64,000 nucleotides of DNA from Bryum argenteum (GCA_037043015.1 CM073331.1:1013501-1077500), one strand, 5' to 3'. Counted from the first letter of the stretch, positions 1 to 11,662 are shown. Numbers and translations: made by a program. The notes: a model not told the origin generated them from the sequence alone.

Positions 1-398
1 TTTGTAAGGCTTGAGTTGCATAGAGAAGGTAGGTTCAATCTCTAATTGTGAGATCTCTTACCACTACAACAAGCAGTTGTAGAAGAATTCACTTCTACTC
101 TCACTAAAACTTCTTCTTCTTTGTCTTCTTCATTCTTCTCTCGATTCTTCTATGAGAGTCAAAAAATAAGTTCACAATTAATCAATACAACAAAAAAAAA
201 AAAAAAAAAATTGAAAACTACAAAGTAAGTCAAGGGTGACAAAACACAAAAAGTTAATGCAAGTGAATTTTCATCTATTATGTATATAAAAGACTGAAAT
301 AAACAACAAATTAACTTCTTAAATGTTTAAAAGAATAAAAAATAAATACTTATTTGATTCAAATACAAGAAAAATACCTGAGTAACTTCTGAACATAC

Positions 399-479
399 CC
401 TGGTATTCTGCTGAAGAATAAGAAAGTTAAACAAGGGTGACGGATTGACACACAAACTCATACATATGTCTCTTTATTC

Positions 480-565
<86 letters not shown>

Positions 566-1898
566 TAAAATGAAGAATGTTTTTGCTTCTAAACTTGTAA
601 ACATAGAAAGGAAAAATCTCAAATATTTCAAACATAAGTAACTTACCTGAAAAAGTTCTATTCTTGTGCTTAAAATCACATGTGGGCCACAACAAAAATT
701 TCATAGCATTCAAGTCTTGGACAACCTCCACAAATGAAGGTCTTTGTTGAGGATCTTGATGCCAACATTTCATCACCAGATTGTTGTACTTAGAATATTG
801 AGCACTAGGTAATGTTGGTCTTTCACCCCTCAAAATAACATCGTAATCGCACACATCATGGTCTTCAAAAGGCATACGACCTGTAATGACTTCATAACAT
901 GTCATTGCAAAGCTGTACACATCCATTTCTTGCGTCATTGTCTCCCCTTGATGCAACTGTCCATTCTTCAATGCGAGCAAAATCTCGGGAGCTCTCCAAT
1001 ATCCTGTACCTTTAACGCCTACAGAGGATTCAAAATCTGCTATTGACACTTGATGATAGCCACTTCTTAGTAGCACTAAGACATTTGATGCCTTTAAGTC
1101 CTTGTGAAGGATTTTCAACTCATGAAGAGAACACATGCCTTTTGCAATCCCTAAAATTGTCTCGTAGGTTGCCTGTTCATCGAATGGAGGGCACCCATTT
1201 CTTTTCAACATAAGCTCATCAATCATCTTGCGTAGATCACCCCAATGCCTATCAAATATGAATGCAAACTTCCCATTATCCAACAATTGGCCACCCAACG
1301 CCCAACACAAATCCTCTTCAAATTCACGACCACAAGAAGTCAGTCTTGGAAAGTATAGACGTCGCATTGCAATTTTTGCTACTTCCGTGGGCCACAACCT
1401 ATGCAACTCATCCAAAGGAAAACCCTCCTTGAAGACTTTCACCACAAGCTCAATCTTCTTATGCCCTAAAACCCTCATATCGTATTTATTTGTTCCAAGG
1501 GCTTCGAATATCTCAGCCTGTCCTCCCTCGGCAATCTTGTCGCCAATATCCAGCTCGTAAGGTTGTCTCCGGAAAAACTCACCCCACTCAGGATGCTCCT
1601 TCAGCTTCTCAAACGCCTGAACCTGCTCATCGGAGTTCGTCGCCACAGACACGGTCTCAGTCCAGCAGGATGTCGACGATTCAATATCAAACTGCAACTT
1701 GTTATCGACCTTGCTCTGCAGCTCACTCAATCCTGCCATGCGTGTCGAGTAGAAGAATGATGATGCAGCTTCAGCACCAGCAGGGAGAGAGCACAAGCAG
1801 TGGGTCACGGCGGGAGCCGCAGGGAGAGAGCTCAAGCAGTGGGTCACGGCTGGAGGATCTCGGCATATCAGCATTCTCGCAATCATTAGCCCCTGCAA
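399..1898 (-). CDS. Protein kinase, DFE-variant (module copy A)
   Basis: Predicted Ser/Thr or Tyr kinase of unknown substrate. The main exon (1898 down to 647) encodes a glycine loop (GGQAEIFEA, residues 125-133), the beta3 lysine (VVKVF, K154), the catalytic loop HKDLKASN (265-272, D267), DFE in place of DFG (288-290), APE (303-305), DVYSF and the late QRPSF arginine. The frame remains open beyond 647 only through an AT microsatellite; a good donor (TCAG|GTAAGT) at 647/646 shows that this stretch is intron. A short downstream exon starting near 407-410 (acceptor TTCAGCAG) keeps frame, and the C-terminus probably lies between 60 and 130. The start at 1898 is preferred over Met54 (1739) because the duplicate at 8585-10103 lacks Met54. 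The N-terminus repeats an AVTHCL-type motif twice. Active kinase is plausible, but the altered DFG glycine leaves this uncertain. Confidence 0.75.
483..559. repeat. (AT)n microsatellite, about 38 units
   Basis: An uninterrupted run of alternating A and T inside the last long intron of kinase copy A. It is absent from the corresponding intron of copy B near 8750, so it expanded after the duplication. Confidence 0.95.
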
Positions 1899-2046
1899 GC
1901 GCCAGAGAACGTTATCGATCGGCTCCGAAGAAGTCTACGAGGTATTGTAGCGACGTTACGATCGAAGTCAAAACCCTCGGTGCCATTTACCGACAGTGAA
2001 TTGAAACCCTACTTCTACCGACAAACTCCGATCCAGACAACCTGCC

Positions 2047-2160
2047 ATGGCTATCCACGAACAACCACCAGATTCAAACAGAAACGAGTCTTCTACGCAG
2101 TCCAAAGGGAAACGTGAAAGCGCTAACTCGAGACATCAGATTGCGAGAGTTCTAAGATGA
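2047..2160 (+). CDS. Short divergent ORF of the kinase module (truncated copy)
   Basis: A 37-codon ORF beginning MAIHEQPPDSNRNES, transcribed away from kinase copy A with about 150 bp between the two starts. The equivalent ORF at 10251-10469 is longer because copy A lacks about 16 bp just after RVLR, which brings in a stop. The intergenic segment is conserved between modules and could be a shared bidirectional promoter, though no promoter element is identified. It may be a gene fragment rather than a functional peptide. Confidence 0.3.
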   Translation: MAIHEQPPDSNRNESSTQSKGKRESANSRHQIARVLR

Positions 2161-3149
2161 TGCACCAACTCACCATGGAAGATGCTGTTGCGGAGCTCTT
2201 AGGTGCTTGAATCCGATGCGGAATGCAAAAGGCAGCCGCTGCGGTTAGTCCCTCCAAGAATGGATCAGCTTGCGACCGCCTTAAGTTTTCACTTTCTCAA
2301 GTAAATTGTGCAAGAGCTAGACCCGGTCTCGGGATGAGCAGACCTCGACCAGCGCTTCGTACCCGACAATGAGTTCGTTCCTACGAGCGCGAAATCCAAG
2401 AACTCTAAAACCCGAGGTCGGCCAGCGTAAATGGAATTCGATCGACAACGAATGGCTTTGTGATCAGAACACATTGCCCGACTTGGAAGTGCAAGTAGTT
2501 TTTGACTTTGTGTACAGTACTTCACTACACAGAAGATGGTACCAGGGCCGCTTCACATGGAGAGTCTAGGCCAACAAACCAGTTCTGCTCAAATGCAGAA
2601 TACATTACAATGTAACAATATTGCAGTGTCGGCTAATTCTCTTGTATGCCCATTTTTGGATTTCATATGTTCATGCTTTTTGACTCACTTGAAAGCACCA
2701 TCACAACCTAATTGTATAGTGGGGTACAGAAATGATTGAAATTTGAGGGCAATTTTTGAAAAAGTTTGAAATGTGCGTGTGTCCTCAATAATAAATGGAA
2801 CTGCAATTTGTAAAAGGCGTTGGAACCACATCGGAGTGTTTGATAGTATAAGTGCAAAAAATTGTTTCTTTTTTGGTAAAATTGTTCAAAGAACTAAAAA
2901 TCTACATGCTCCATCCACGATTTACCTTTCTCACTTTGTGTTTGAACTGCTATGTTCACTTTCACTTGCAAAATTAATATGAGTGCCCAAACTTATTCTT
3001 TAGAAAGAAGTATGTGGAGCAATCCATGTAATCTTTTATTAGTTATTTCACATGGACAAGTAGATAACAAAGATGTGATTGCTAAGAACATTGCTGAACA
3101 TATTGAAGTTGTTTTATTCACAACGAGTGATAATTTTAGGATATCCTTC
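2161..3149. repeat. Non-coding flank of kinase module A
   Basis: No convincing gene. About 2161-2530 matches 10360-10725 (the other divergent flank). About 2500-2750 matches 16705-16950, including the motif GGGCCGCTTCACATGGAGAG near 2543. The remainder to 3149 is AT-rich with nothing recognised. Confidence 0.6.
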
Positions 3150-3835
3150 TAAAATCACATAAGGGCCGACTTAAATAGTTCATAGCCTTTAAGCTCTAAA
3201 CAATCCACCCAAACCTAGGTTGTCTATTGGAATCTTGATGCCACCATATTCAAATTGAATCCTTCTACATAGAATTATGGCCACTAGGTAATGTTGGTCT
3301 TTCACCCCTCAAAGATTTGTCTTCAAAAGGCATACATATTTTATAACATGTCATTGCAAAAGTCTACACATCCGTATATTCTATCGTCAATTGCGTAAAT
3401 GTCTCCTGTTGCAAGTTGCAGCAATGCAAGCAAAATCTCACGAGCTCTCCAAAACAATATGGTCTTAATACTGATTATGGATTCAAAATTTCCTACTCCC
3501 ATTCCATGATGGTTTTTTTCGATGCAGTAAGAACTTTGTTACTTTTAAGTCATTGTGGAGGATTCCCAACTCGTGAACACTTTAGAAGCCTCTTGAGTTC
3601 CAAATTATTGAAATAAACTTGTATGTTGTTTTACCATCAAATGGAGGGCATCCATTCCCTTTTCAACATATTCTCATCTATGAGCTTGCGTAGATCACCC
3701 CAATACAAAAGGAATGCGGAACATCCCATCGTCCAAGAACTCGACACCAAACGCGCAACAAAAAGTGTTTTGTGTCTAACCATTACCAGCAACAATATCA
3801 TTTGCCTTCACAAGCACCCCTGAAAACGTTGTCGA
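3150..3835 (-). pseudogene. Kinase pseudogene (module copy C, N-lobe deleted)
   Basis: Reverse-strand sequence aligns by eye with copy A from the C-terminal exon back to the start of the kinase C-lobe. Shared blocks include 'taatgttggtctttcacccc', 'tcttcaaaaggcata' and 'gcttgcgtagatcacccc'. Many small indels and stops destroy the frame. Just beyond 3790 the alignment jumps to sequence that in copy A lies near the start codon, so roughly 570 bp encoding the glycine loop and beta3 lysine are deleted. It cannot encode an active kinase. Confidence 0.8.
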
Positions 3836-4005
3836 TTGTCTTCAAAGAATACTAGAGGTATGATGGCAGCATCGATACAAAGTGAGAACCCTCCGTGCCA
3901 TTTACCGACAGTGCCTCCTCCACCGACAAACTTTGATCTACACAACCTCCCATGGCTACCCACAATTGATTGAAGAGAAAGAGTCTCCCCCAATTGAATT
4001 ATGTA

Positions 4006-4136
4006 CTAGGTAACGCAAAAGGAGCCACTGGTTATGGAAAATAACCAGTGGGGCATCCTTCCGAGCCGCGGGAGCGGCGAGGGAGGTGCCCCACTGGATA
4101 TTTTCCATAACCAGGGGCTCCTTTTGAGTTACCTAG
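4006..4136. mobile_element. Foldback/hairpin element, about 50-bp arms
   Basis: The left arm starts CTAGGTAACGCAAAAGGAGC and runs to about 4055. The right arm is its near-perfect reverse complement, ending GAGTTACCTAG at 4136, with a GC-rich loop of about 30 bases. There is no coding capacity. It lies immediately beside a second inverted-repeat element, and both sit within a segment that is continuous in the paralogous modules. Confidence 0.75.
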
Positions 4137-4540
4137 CATAACCGCAGTTCAAACTTTTAAAAAAAACTAATTTGTCCCTTCCCGCAATCTAAAAAAAATT
4201 ATTCAAAAATCCAACAAAAATTCATTTATTCTCCAAAAAAAATTTAAAAAAGTTTCATGAAGTTGGGAATAACTCAATGGTCATCCTAAAAAAAAAAAAA
4301 AACTGAAAAAAAGTGATTTATCCCATAGTAATTGCAGGTGGAAAAAGACAAGGTATAAAAACCCCCTGCTCCACACTAATTTACAGGTCGGCACATGGAG
4401 ACCATTGATCTTGGGGATCAATGGTGGTTGTTCGGTCAGGCCATAACGCCAGTGAAGCTAGCGTTATGGGAAATAACCACACTTCCCTCCTCCAATGGGG
4501 AGGTGCCACCTCTACAGCTTTTTCCTGAACTGCGGTTATG
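4137..4540. mobile_element. 404-bp non-autonomous element with 15-bp perfect TIRs
   Basis: The ends are exact inverted repeats: CATAACCGCAGTTCA at 4137-4151 and its complement at 4526-4540. The interior has smaller palindromes (ACCATTGATC...GATCAATGGT; CCATAACGC...GCGTTATGG). It has no ORF. TTATG occurs at 3999-4003 and again at 4536-4540, but because it overlaps the TIR a target duplication is not proven. The superfamily is not assigned. Confidence 0.65.
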
Positions 4541-5130
4541 AAGTCTTATTTACAATTTAAAGGCGAACGTGATAGCGGTTTGAGAATTCAACTGGCAATA
4601 AAGATGCACCAACTTGCCATGGAAGTTTGATGCTGTTGATTTGCTCGAAACTTTTGTGGAAGCGAAAGGCAGCCGCTGCGGTTAGTCCCCCAAGAGTGGA
4701 TCAGCTTACGACCGTCTTCTCCCTTTTTAAATCAATTGGCATGAGCTAATCTTGGTCTGCTAATCCAAGACGAAGACAAAGAACTGTGAAAACACGTATT
4801 TTGTTCTCTTCTAAATTTAATCAAATACGTGATTGAATGTATTCCGAGGCCGGGGGCCTCACTAGAGTTTTGTTCGACAACGAATGAGTTTGTGATTCAA
4901 TGGGACAACTGTCTTGGTGTCGTTGATAGAGTTCCTGGTGGTTCATTTTCTCACGCGAAAACAAAAATCTCAACTCGCCATGCTGAGAAATCAGCTTTGG
5001 TACAAAATTGCTTATTTTCTCACACTGGATTAATACACTGCTTGTTTCAGAGAAAATAAAATAAAACAAGTAATAATGACTTTGTAATCTGAATACCACA
5101 TTTTGCCCTACTTGGAAGTGCACTTTAATC

Positions 5131-6310
5131 CTTAAAGTCGACTTGGCCTCAAACCTGTCAGAAAGTCTCAAATCAGGCAGAACCTACCCACTTTTGATGC
5201 GAGGTGAATTTTTTCCAATCCTGAGTTCTTGATGTAATTTTAGGTATGTAACCGTGGAATCTAGTACTTGACTCATATGTATATATGTATATCAAATCTC
5301 ATATTCAACTTCCTTACGGATTGTGAGATCATCATGTACAAAGTTGGACAAAAATATTTTTTCCCTTGTTGTCCAAAGGATAACTAGTTTTTTGAGGGCC
5401 CAAAAATCTGTTTGGTAGAGATTTTGATATGAGACTCTTCACATCCTTCTTCCTAGGTAAATTAGGAACATGTCCATGCAATTTTACTCTCATGCAACCT
5501 ATCAAAACCCAAAAAAATGCTTGATTATTCACATGAAGGTATGCTAGAATTCAACTACAAAGGCTGGTCTTTGACAATAAAATTGGAATGTGAAAAACAA
5601 TTTGAATTGGAAATTTGAACGGTGAGATCATACCTTAAAATCGTATATACATGAACAAAATAACAAAACTTGAAGAAAAGTAAAATCTCATTTTTTGTTG
5701 AATTTTTGAAGTCTGTGCAATTTTATCAATTTCACGCAAAGATCGAGAATAAGTTGGCATATACTGCAGGTTGGGCAAGTTTCAAATAGTGTTTTCAAAC
5801 TTTGACGGTGAATATCTTCTAGGATATAAGGAGTTTTGGAGCATGAGATGACTATTCTGAAATGTACAAAAGAAACTCTACAACCTGCAAAAGCATTCAA
5901 CTCCATACGAGCTAAAAATAGTAAGCGAGCTGACAGAATCCCATACGACCACAATATGGCCACAGTCGACTTTAGGGGTAAAGCTTATTTTGACTTACAG
6001 TCACCCTGCCTATTCCCGTCCGCCTACCTAAAAGCATGCACCCAAGATTCTTTCTTTCATAAAGATCTAACCTCCCTTGCATGTACCTCATGCAAACATA
6101 ATTAGGGTGCCCGCTTTTAGGCTAACGCTTCTAAAAATTGTATTTAATTATGTATGTTTTTTTAGAGACCACAAAAATAGGGAAAGTGAGTCTTTTCCTA
6201 TTCCTCATCCCTGAAAAATAGTAACCCACTCATTTCTCTTTCCAAGTATATAGATTCCCTCAATTTCCCTTAAACGCACAAGAATAGGCATGCTGACCTT
6301 AGCTATATTG
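5131..6310. other. Intergenic, nothing recognised
   Basis: AT-rich sequence with only short frames, none of which resembles a domain or continues by plausible splicing. Confidence 0.5.
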
Positions 6311-6390
6311 TTAACCCTTAAACGTCAGAGCATGCCCCTCGGGCTTGCTTTCCCTTGTATTTTCAGAGGGGCTTGACGTTTAAGGGTTAA
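6311..6390. mobile_element. 80-bp TTAA-bounded miniature element
   Basis: TTAA at 6311-6314 and 6387-6390 brackets a 72-bp core whose ends are inverted repeats (CCCTTAAACGTCA / TGACGTTTAAGGG). The interior contains CCCCTCGGG and 'tattttcagagggg'. Reverse-complemented, it aligns along its full length with the element at 6808-6887. Confidence 0.8.
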
Positions 6391-6600
6391 AGTGAAGATG
6401 GTATCTAGGACCGCTTTACATGGGGAGTGCATGCCACCAGATCTCTCCCAGCAGGTCTTCATTTGGAGCCCAAATGACTTAATGGGTAGCTTTAAGAACA
6501 CATTTTGAAGAATTATCACAGTGAATGTCAATTTCAGAACCTAGAATATGAAGGGCTAAATCATATTCATTGTATGAAATATATTCATATTGACCACCAG
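6391..6600. repeat. Copy of a flanking repeat with the CCGCTTTACATGGGGAG motif
   Basis: 'gaagatggtat' followed by 'ccgctttacatggggag' resembles 2530-2570 and 16735-16775, so this may be the displaced distal flank of kinase module C. The TTAA element at 6311-6390 sits exactly beside it. Confidence 0.4.
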
Positions 6601-6807
6601 ATTGACACAATTATTAACACATCTCAAGAGAGTACTTCAGCAGTATGAGCTAAAAAACAAACATTTTAATTCGATAGTAGCTTGGTAGGACTCAATCAAT
6701 TCACATGATAAAAACTAACTAGTGTACATGAAGAAGAATATAAACCCCCACAACCTTAACACAAAACCTGCATTGAAGACTAGATACCACTCATTAGACA
6801 ATTGTCA

Positions 6808-6887
6808 TTAACTCTTAAACGCCCACCCCCTCTGAAAATACACTAAAAAGCATGCTCGAGGGGCATGCTTGGGCGTTTAAGGGTTAA
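6808..6887. mobile_element. 80-bp TTAA-bounded miniature element, second copy
   Basis: TTAA at both ends (6808-6811, 6884-6887) with inverted ends CTCTTAAACGCCCA / TGGGCGTTTAAGGG. Same family, length and internal 'cccctctgaaaatac' block as 6311-6390, in the opposite orientation. Confidence 0.8.
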
Positions 6888-8469
6888 ACAAAAGTTGATA
6901 TGGATGAGTGGGTAGATGCTCCTGAAGTTCAGGCTCAGGAAGATCAATCATCATATTTTTATAACTTTAGCTTCTGAAGTTACTCTAAAATTGATTCATT
7001 GTCAACTTGAAGCCAATCTAAAACTTAAACTAGAGTTAATTCCAAACTAATAAAACCAAAATCAACCAAAAAGAAGAAATATTACATATAGAACTCAAAA
7101 ATAAATAATGTGACAGATGAGCTTACAAGAGTGTTACACAAGCCGCTCATTTTCATTAGGTATCTATATTACAATACAGGAGGCTTTGTCTCACACGACG
7201 GTTCCGCGCTGGAATCCGTTGTTGTGGATTCCAACGGTCAATACCCATTTTGAAGTTTATCAACTTATTTGAAGTTTATGAACGTTTTATAGCTTTAGGC
7301 AATCCAAGTTGAACGTGCTCAACGGCACGGGTCCCACAAAATAAAAATAAAAACTGAAATGACACAATTACACAAATACCAAATAGTGACAATGATTGTG
7401 AAGTAAGCAGCATACCCGACATTATCTTGTTTGATGCTCTGAAGCTCGAACTTTGACCTGCAGAACTGACATTGTGACTTCCGTTTCCAAATTCAAACTC
7501 AAAAATTCATGGAATTTGTTGAAAGTGCAGATTTCTCAAAATTAAGGTTGAAGAGGTGCTTTTCGGACTTTGAGAGAAAAAGCATAAATTGTCTTATGTG
7601 CAACACTATCGAATGTCACACAAACACAACGGTGAGACAAACATTCACCCTCAGAAGGTAGACGAAATCCGAGAGGGGAGATGCTCCTCTCGTTACTATG
7701 CATTTTCTAGTGTAGTCGACATTCCACTCCGAAAGTTTGGCATCCGAAAGTCATGTGGAACGCGACAATCTAGACGGACATTACGAAAAGTGTGTCATCT
7801 AAGACAGCCTTGGCTAGGAAGACATGCTAATCATGGTTTTTCAAAAGAAAATATCTGAAACTGAAAATTTGAAAACATCCAACTCTTTCTTTTCTTGGAA
7901 ACCACGTCTATGCTTTTTCTTACTGATTTCACAGAATCAATCTATCAAACCTGAATCAACTATTACGAATCGACTTCAGATTTTCAGTGTTTAGACTAAG
8001 TATCTCCAACGTGTTTCTTTTAGATGATTTCTGGTCATCATGATCTAGCACCTTGATATTTGGAATTTTCAATGAAATTAACAAAATGAATGCATGGAAC
8101 TCAAGATCAGTTGGATGCACATTGTGAGATAAATCTTATAAAGAGTAAATCAATGAGACTTATTAAAAAACAAATTGTAGAATCATTTATGCGAGAGAGT
8201 GAAAAAGAGTCGTAGGTAATGAGCGACTACAGCTCGTACACTTCATAAGTGATGTCAAATATTGTGTTTACTGTATGATAGGTTCAGAAAAACTTTGAAA
8301 GTTAGGAAGAAGTTGCATTGAAGCTGATGTAAAAGCTATAAAATAGAGTTACATGAAAGCTGATTTGAAATCAAAACTAAAGTCCTAAAATCAAGATTAA
8401 GTAGAGTACTAGACAAGTGAAGCCATCATCCAATATAACCTAAACTAGCACATGAGTCGTAAGGTATTC
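6888..8469. repeat. Intergenic with a repeat shared with 33530-33740
   Basis: About 7570-7805 contains blocks ('acactatcgaatgt', 'cagacaaacattc'-like, 'actatgcattttct', 'gtgtgtcat') that recur in the same order at about 33530-33740. The 89-codon frame here is not preserved in the other copy, so this looks like a dispersed non-coding repeat. The rest of the interval shows no gene. Confidence 0.4.
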
Positions 8470-8584
8470 GTAAGAATTCTGTTGCATAGAGAATGTAGGT
8501 TCAATCTCTTACTATCAGATCTCTTACTATCAGATCTCTTACGACTACAACAAGCAGTTGTAGAAGATTTCACTTCTACTCTCA

Positions 8585-10103
8585 CTACAAAATTCTTCCA
8601 TTTTGTCTTCTTCGTTCTTCTCTTGATTTAACTGAAAAATATGTGAGTAACTTGCCGTACATACCCTGGAATTCTGCACAAGAATAAGAAAGTTAAAAAA
8701 AGGGTGAAGGATTGCCACACAAAACTCATACATTTGTCTCTATATTCTTCATATGTATAAAACACTAAAAGGAAGAAAGAATTCGCTTCTAAAACTTGAA
8801 AATCATAGAAAGAAAAAACTTTATGTGTTTCAAACATAAGTAACTTACCTAAATTAGTTGCATGCTTGTCCTTAAAATCACATGTGGGCCACCACCTATA
8901 GTTCATAGCCTCCAAGTCCTCCACAACTTTAGAAAATGAAGGTCTTTGTTCAGGATCTTGATGCCAATATTTCATCACTAGATTGTTGTACATAGAATAA
9001 GGATCACTCGGTAATGTTGGTCTTTCACCCCTCAAAATAGTATCATAATCGCACACATCATGGTGTTCAAAAGGCATATGACCTGTAATGACTTCATAAC
9101 ATGTCATTGCAAAGCTGTACAAATCTGTCGCTTCTGTCGTTTGTTGCATAAATGTCTCCCCAGGATGCAACTTCCCATTCTTCAAAGCAAGCAAAATCTC
9201 AGGAGCTCTCCAATATCCTGTACCTTTAACACCGACAGAAGATTCAAAATCTCCTATTGCTATTGTATGATTGCCAGAACTCTACATTGATACTAAGACA
9301 TTTGATGCCTTTAAATCATTGTGAAGGATTCTAAACTGATGAAGAGACCACATGCCTCTCGCAATCCCTAAAATTGTCTTGTAGGTTGCGTAGTCATCGA
9401 ATGGAGGGCACCCATTTCTTTTCAATGTGAGCTCATCTATCACCTTGCGTAGATCACCCCAATGCCTATCAAATAAGAATGCAAATCTCCCATCTTCCAA
9501 CAATTGGCCACCCAACGCCCAACACAAATCGTCTTTATTAGCGGAACTCATTCTTGGAAAATATCGACGTTGCATTGCAATTTTTGCTACTCCGGGAGGC
9601 AACAACCTTTGCAATTGATCCAAAGGAAAATCCTTCTTGAAGACTTTCACCACAAGCCTAATCTTCCTATTCCCTGAACACCCGATATCGTCTTTATTCG
9701 TTCCAAGGGCTTCGAATATCTCAGCCTGTCCTCCCTCCGCAATCTTGTCGCCAACCTCCAACTCGTAAGGGTGACTCTCGAAAAACTCACCCCACTCAGG
9801 ATGCTCCTTCAGCTTCTCAAACGCCTGCACCTGCTCATCAGAGCTCGCAGCAGACACGGTCTCAGTCCAGCAGGATGTCGACGATTGAATATCAAACTGC
9901 AACTTGTTATCGAGCTTGCTCTGCACCTCACTCAATCCTGCGATGCGTGTCGAGTAGAAGAATGATGATGCCGCATCAGCACCCGCAGGAAGAGTGCACA
10001 AGCAGTGGGTCACGGGGGGAGCCGCAGGGAGAGAGCTCAAGCAGTGGGTCACGGCGGGAGGATCTCGGCATGTCAGCATTCTCGACATCTTTTGCCCCTG
10101 CAA
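8585..10103 (-). pseudogene. Kinase pseudogene (module copy B, single in-frame stop)
   Basis: Close paralogue of the kinase at 399-1898, with the same N-terminal AVTHCL motifs, glycine loop, beta3 lysine, catalytic loop (H-N-DLKASN), DFE, APE and DVYSF. The reverse-strand frame is open from 10103 to 9285, meets TAG at 9282-9284 (five codons after the catalytic-loop Asn), then resumes in the same frame to the donor at 8849/8848 (TTTAG|GTAAGT). A following exon can be read EFQGMYGK... to a stop at 8585-8587. Decay is recent: one nonsense codon and otherwise normal structure. Read-through or a base error in the sequence are alternatives. Confidence 0.75.
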
Positions 10104-10250
10104 ACGCCCAGAGGATAATCATCGATCGTCACCGAATAAATCTTCGAGGTATTGCAGCAACATTACGAATGTCAAAACCCTCGGTGCCATTCACCGACAG
10201 TGTCTTGAAACCCTACCACTACCGACAAACTCCGATCTAGACAACCTGCC

Positions 10251-10469
10251 ATGGCTATCCACGAACAACCTCCAGATTCAAACAGAAACGAGTCTCCTAT
10301 GCAGTCCAAAGGGAAACGTGAAAGCGCTAACTCGATACAGCAGATTGCAAGAGTTCTAAGATGGACTCAGGAACAAGATGATGCACTTAACTCACCATGG
10401 AAGATGCTGTTGCCGAGCTCTTGGGTGCTTGAATCCGCTGCGGAATGCAAAGGCAGCCGCTGGGGTTAG
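10251..10469 (+). CDS. Divergent small ORF of the kinase module (72 aa)
   Basis: Starts ATG GCT ATC CAC, divergent from copy B with about 147 bp between the starts. The product contains RWTQEQDDAL followed by AECKGSRWG, faintly like the beginning and end of a Myb/SANT repeat with the middle missing. The homologous frame in copy A stops after 37 codons and in copy C is broken, so this is probably a gene fragment carried along with the module. Its expression is unknown. Confidence 0.3.
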   Translation: MAIHEQPPDSNRNESPMQSKGKRESANSIQQIARVLRWTQEQDDALNSPWKMLLPSSWVLESAAECKGSRWG

Positions 10470-11515
10470 TCCCTTCAAGAATGGATTAGCTTGCGACCGC
10501 CTTTTCACCTCCTTAAGTAAATTGTGCAAGAGCTAGACCCGGTCTCGGGATGAGCAGACCTCGACCACCGCTTCGTACCCGACAATGAATTCGCTCCTAC
10601 GAGCGCGAAACCGAAGAACTCTAAAACCTAGTCCGAGGCCGGCGAGCGTAAAATGGAGTTTGATCGACAACGAATGGCTTTGTGATCTGAACAACTTGCC
10701 CGACTTGGAAGTGCAAGTGGTTTGAGAACAGAGGAGCTTCTTCCTCCTGGCAATAAGTAAAACTATTAAGGGACGTTCAGGCCTGGCACTTGGGCCGAGG
10801 TCTTTGGGATAAGAACCCAGAAAGTGGCAGGGGTCGTTCACACCCAAGGCTAATATTAATCCCGAACCTACGTGGGAGCCGAGGTGGCACCGCGGTAGGA
10901 GCGTTCTTTGGCGTCAACAGGGCCGCTACTTTCTCTGAACTGCGAAAAAGGTGGCAGGTTATAAGAAGTTAAATTTCTTCAAAAAATGAACATTTCCGAT
11001 TAAGGGGTGGGGTATTATCTAGTTGAGCTCAAGGTGGCCCATTAGAAAAGAGCGGTGTCTGGAAGTATGGCAAGTGTAACGGAGTGAACAGCTGCATGCA
11101 CATGAGAGGCAACTACAACGTCAAAACAGAGAGCTGAATGGAAGAGTCTCACTGTTTCCTTCGGCGACGTCAAGGCTTCCAAGTACGTCCCTCGCTCTCG
11201 TTACACTTCCGTAGACAGACTTCCGCCACCGTTGTTCAGAATTCTGATAGTATTCATGAGTTGTAGGAGAATGGTTCCTTTCTGTTTACTGTACGCAGGC
11301 CGACAGACAATGAGCGATCAAATAAGGCCACCATCGCATATCAGAACAAAATGTGCAACAGACAGTCTAATGCTGTAGCACAACGAATGCAATCAAGTAA
11401 AGTTAGTCTAGTGTAAGATAGATTGGCATGCACAATTCCATGTAACTGACCCGGTGTCTTTGAAGATCATTAACTCTTGCTCTTTTTCTTGTACAGTTGC
11501 ACCGTAACCCCTACA

Positions 11516-11608
11516 ATGGATTCCCGCCCGGAGACGCAGCAATTCACATCTCCCGTCCGTCCTACTCCGATGGCAGTTGAAGGTATGTACCGTGTCCACC
11601 CCTCTGCA

Positions 11609-11662
<54 letters not shown>

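Larger units (their letters stand above)
3836..5130. repeat. Divergent flank of kinase module C, with insertions
   Basis: Matches the flanks at 1900-2500 and 10104-10725: 'ccatttaccgacag' and 'cccatggctac' near 3900-3955, 'ggcagccgctgcggttagtc' near 4668, and 'cgacaacgaatg' near 4877. It is interrupted by inverted-repeat elements at 4006-4540 and by a further insertion near 4895-5075. No open reading frame survives. Confidence 0.65.

Noticed and set aside
23-60. GGTTCAATCTC resembling a Pol III box B
   Set aside because: Conserved in kinase module B (about 8495-8515), so it is explained by module duplication; no matching box A at a proper distance.
458-679. Reverse frames ending in long alternating Tyr-Ile
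   Set aside because: They are translations of the AT microsatellite in an intron; a strong donor at 647/646 ends the exon first.
10770-10970. Candidate terminal inverted repeat of the Harbinger insertion (GGGACGTTCAGGCC)
   Set aside because: No complementary partner found near 16.2-16.7 kb, so the element ends are left undefined.
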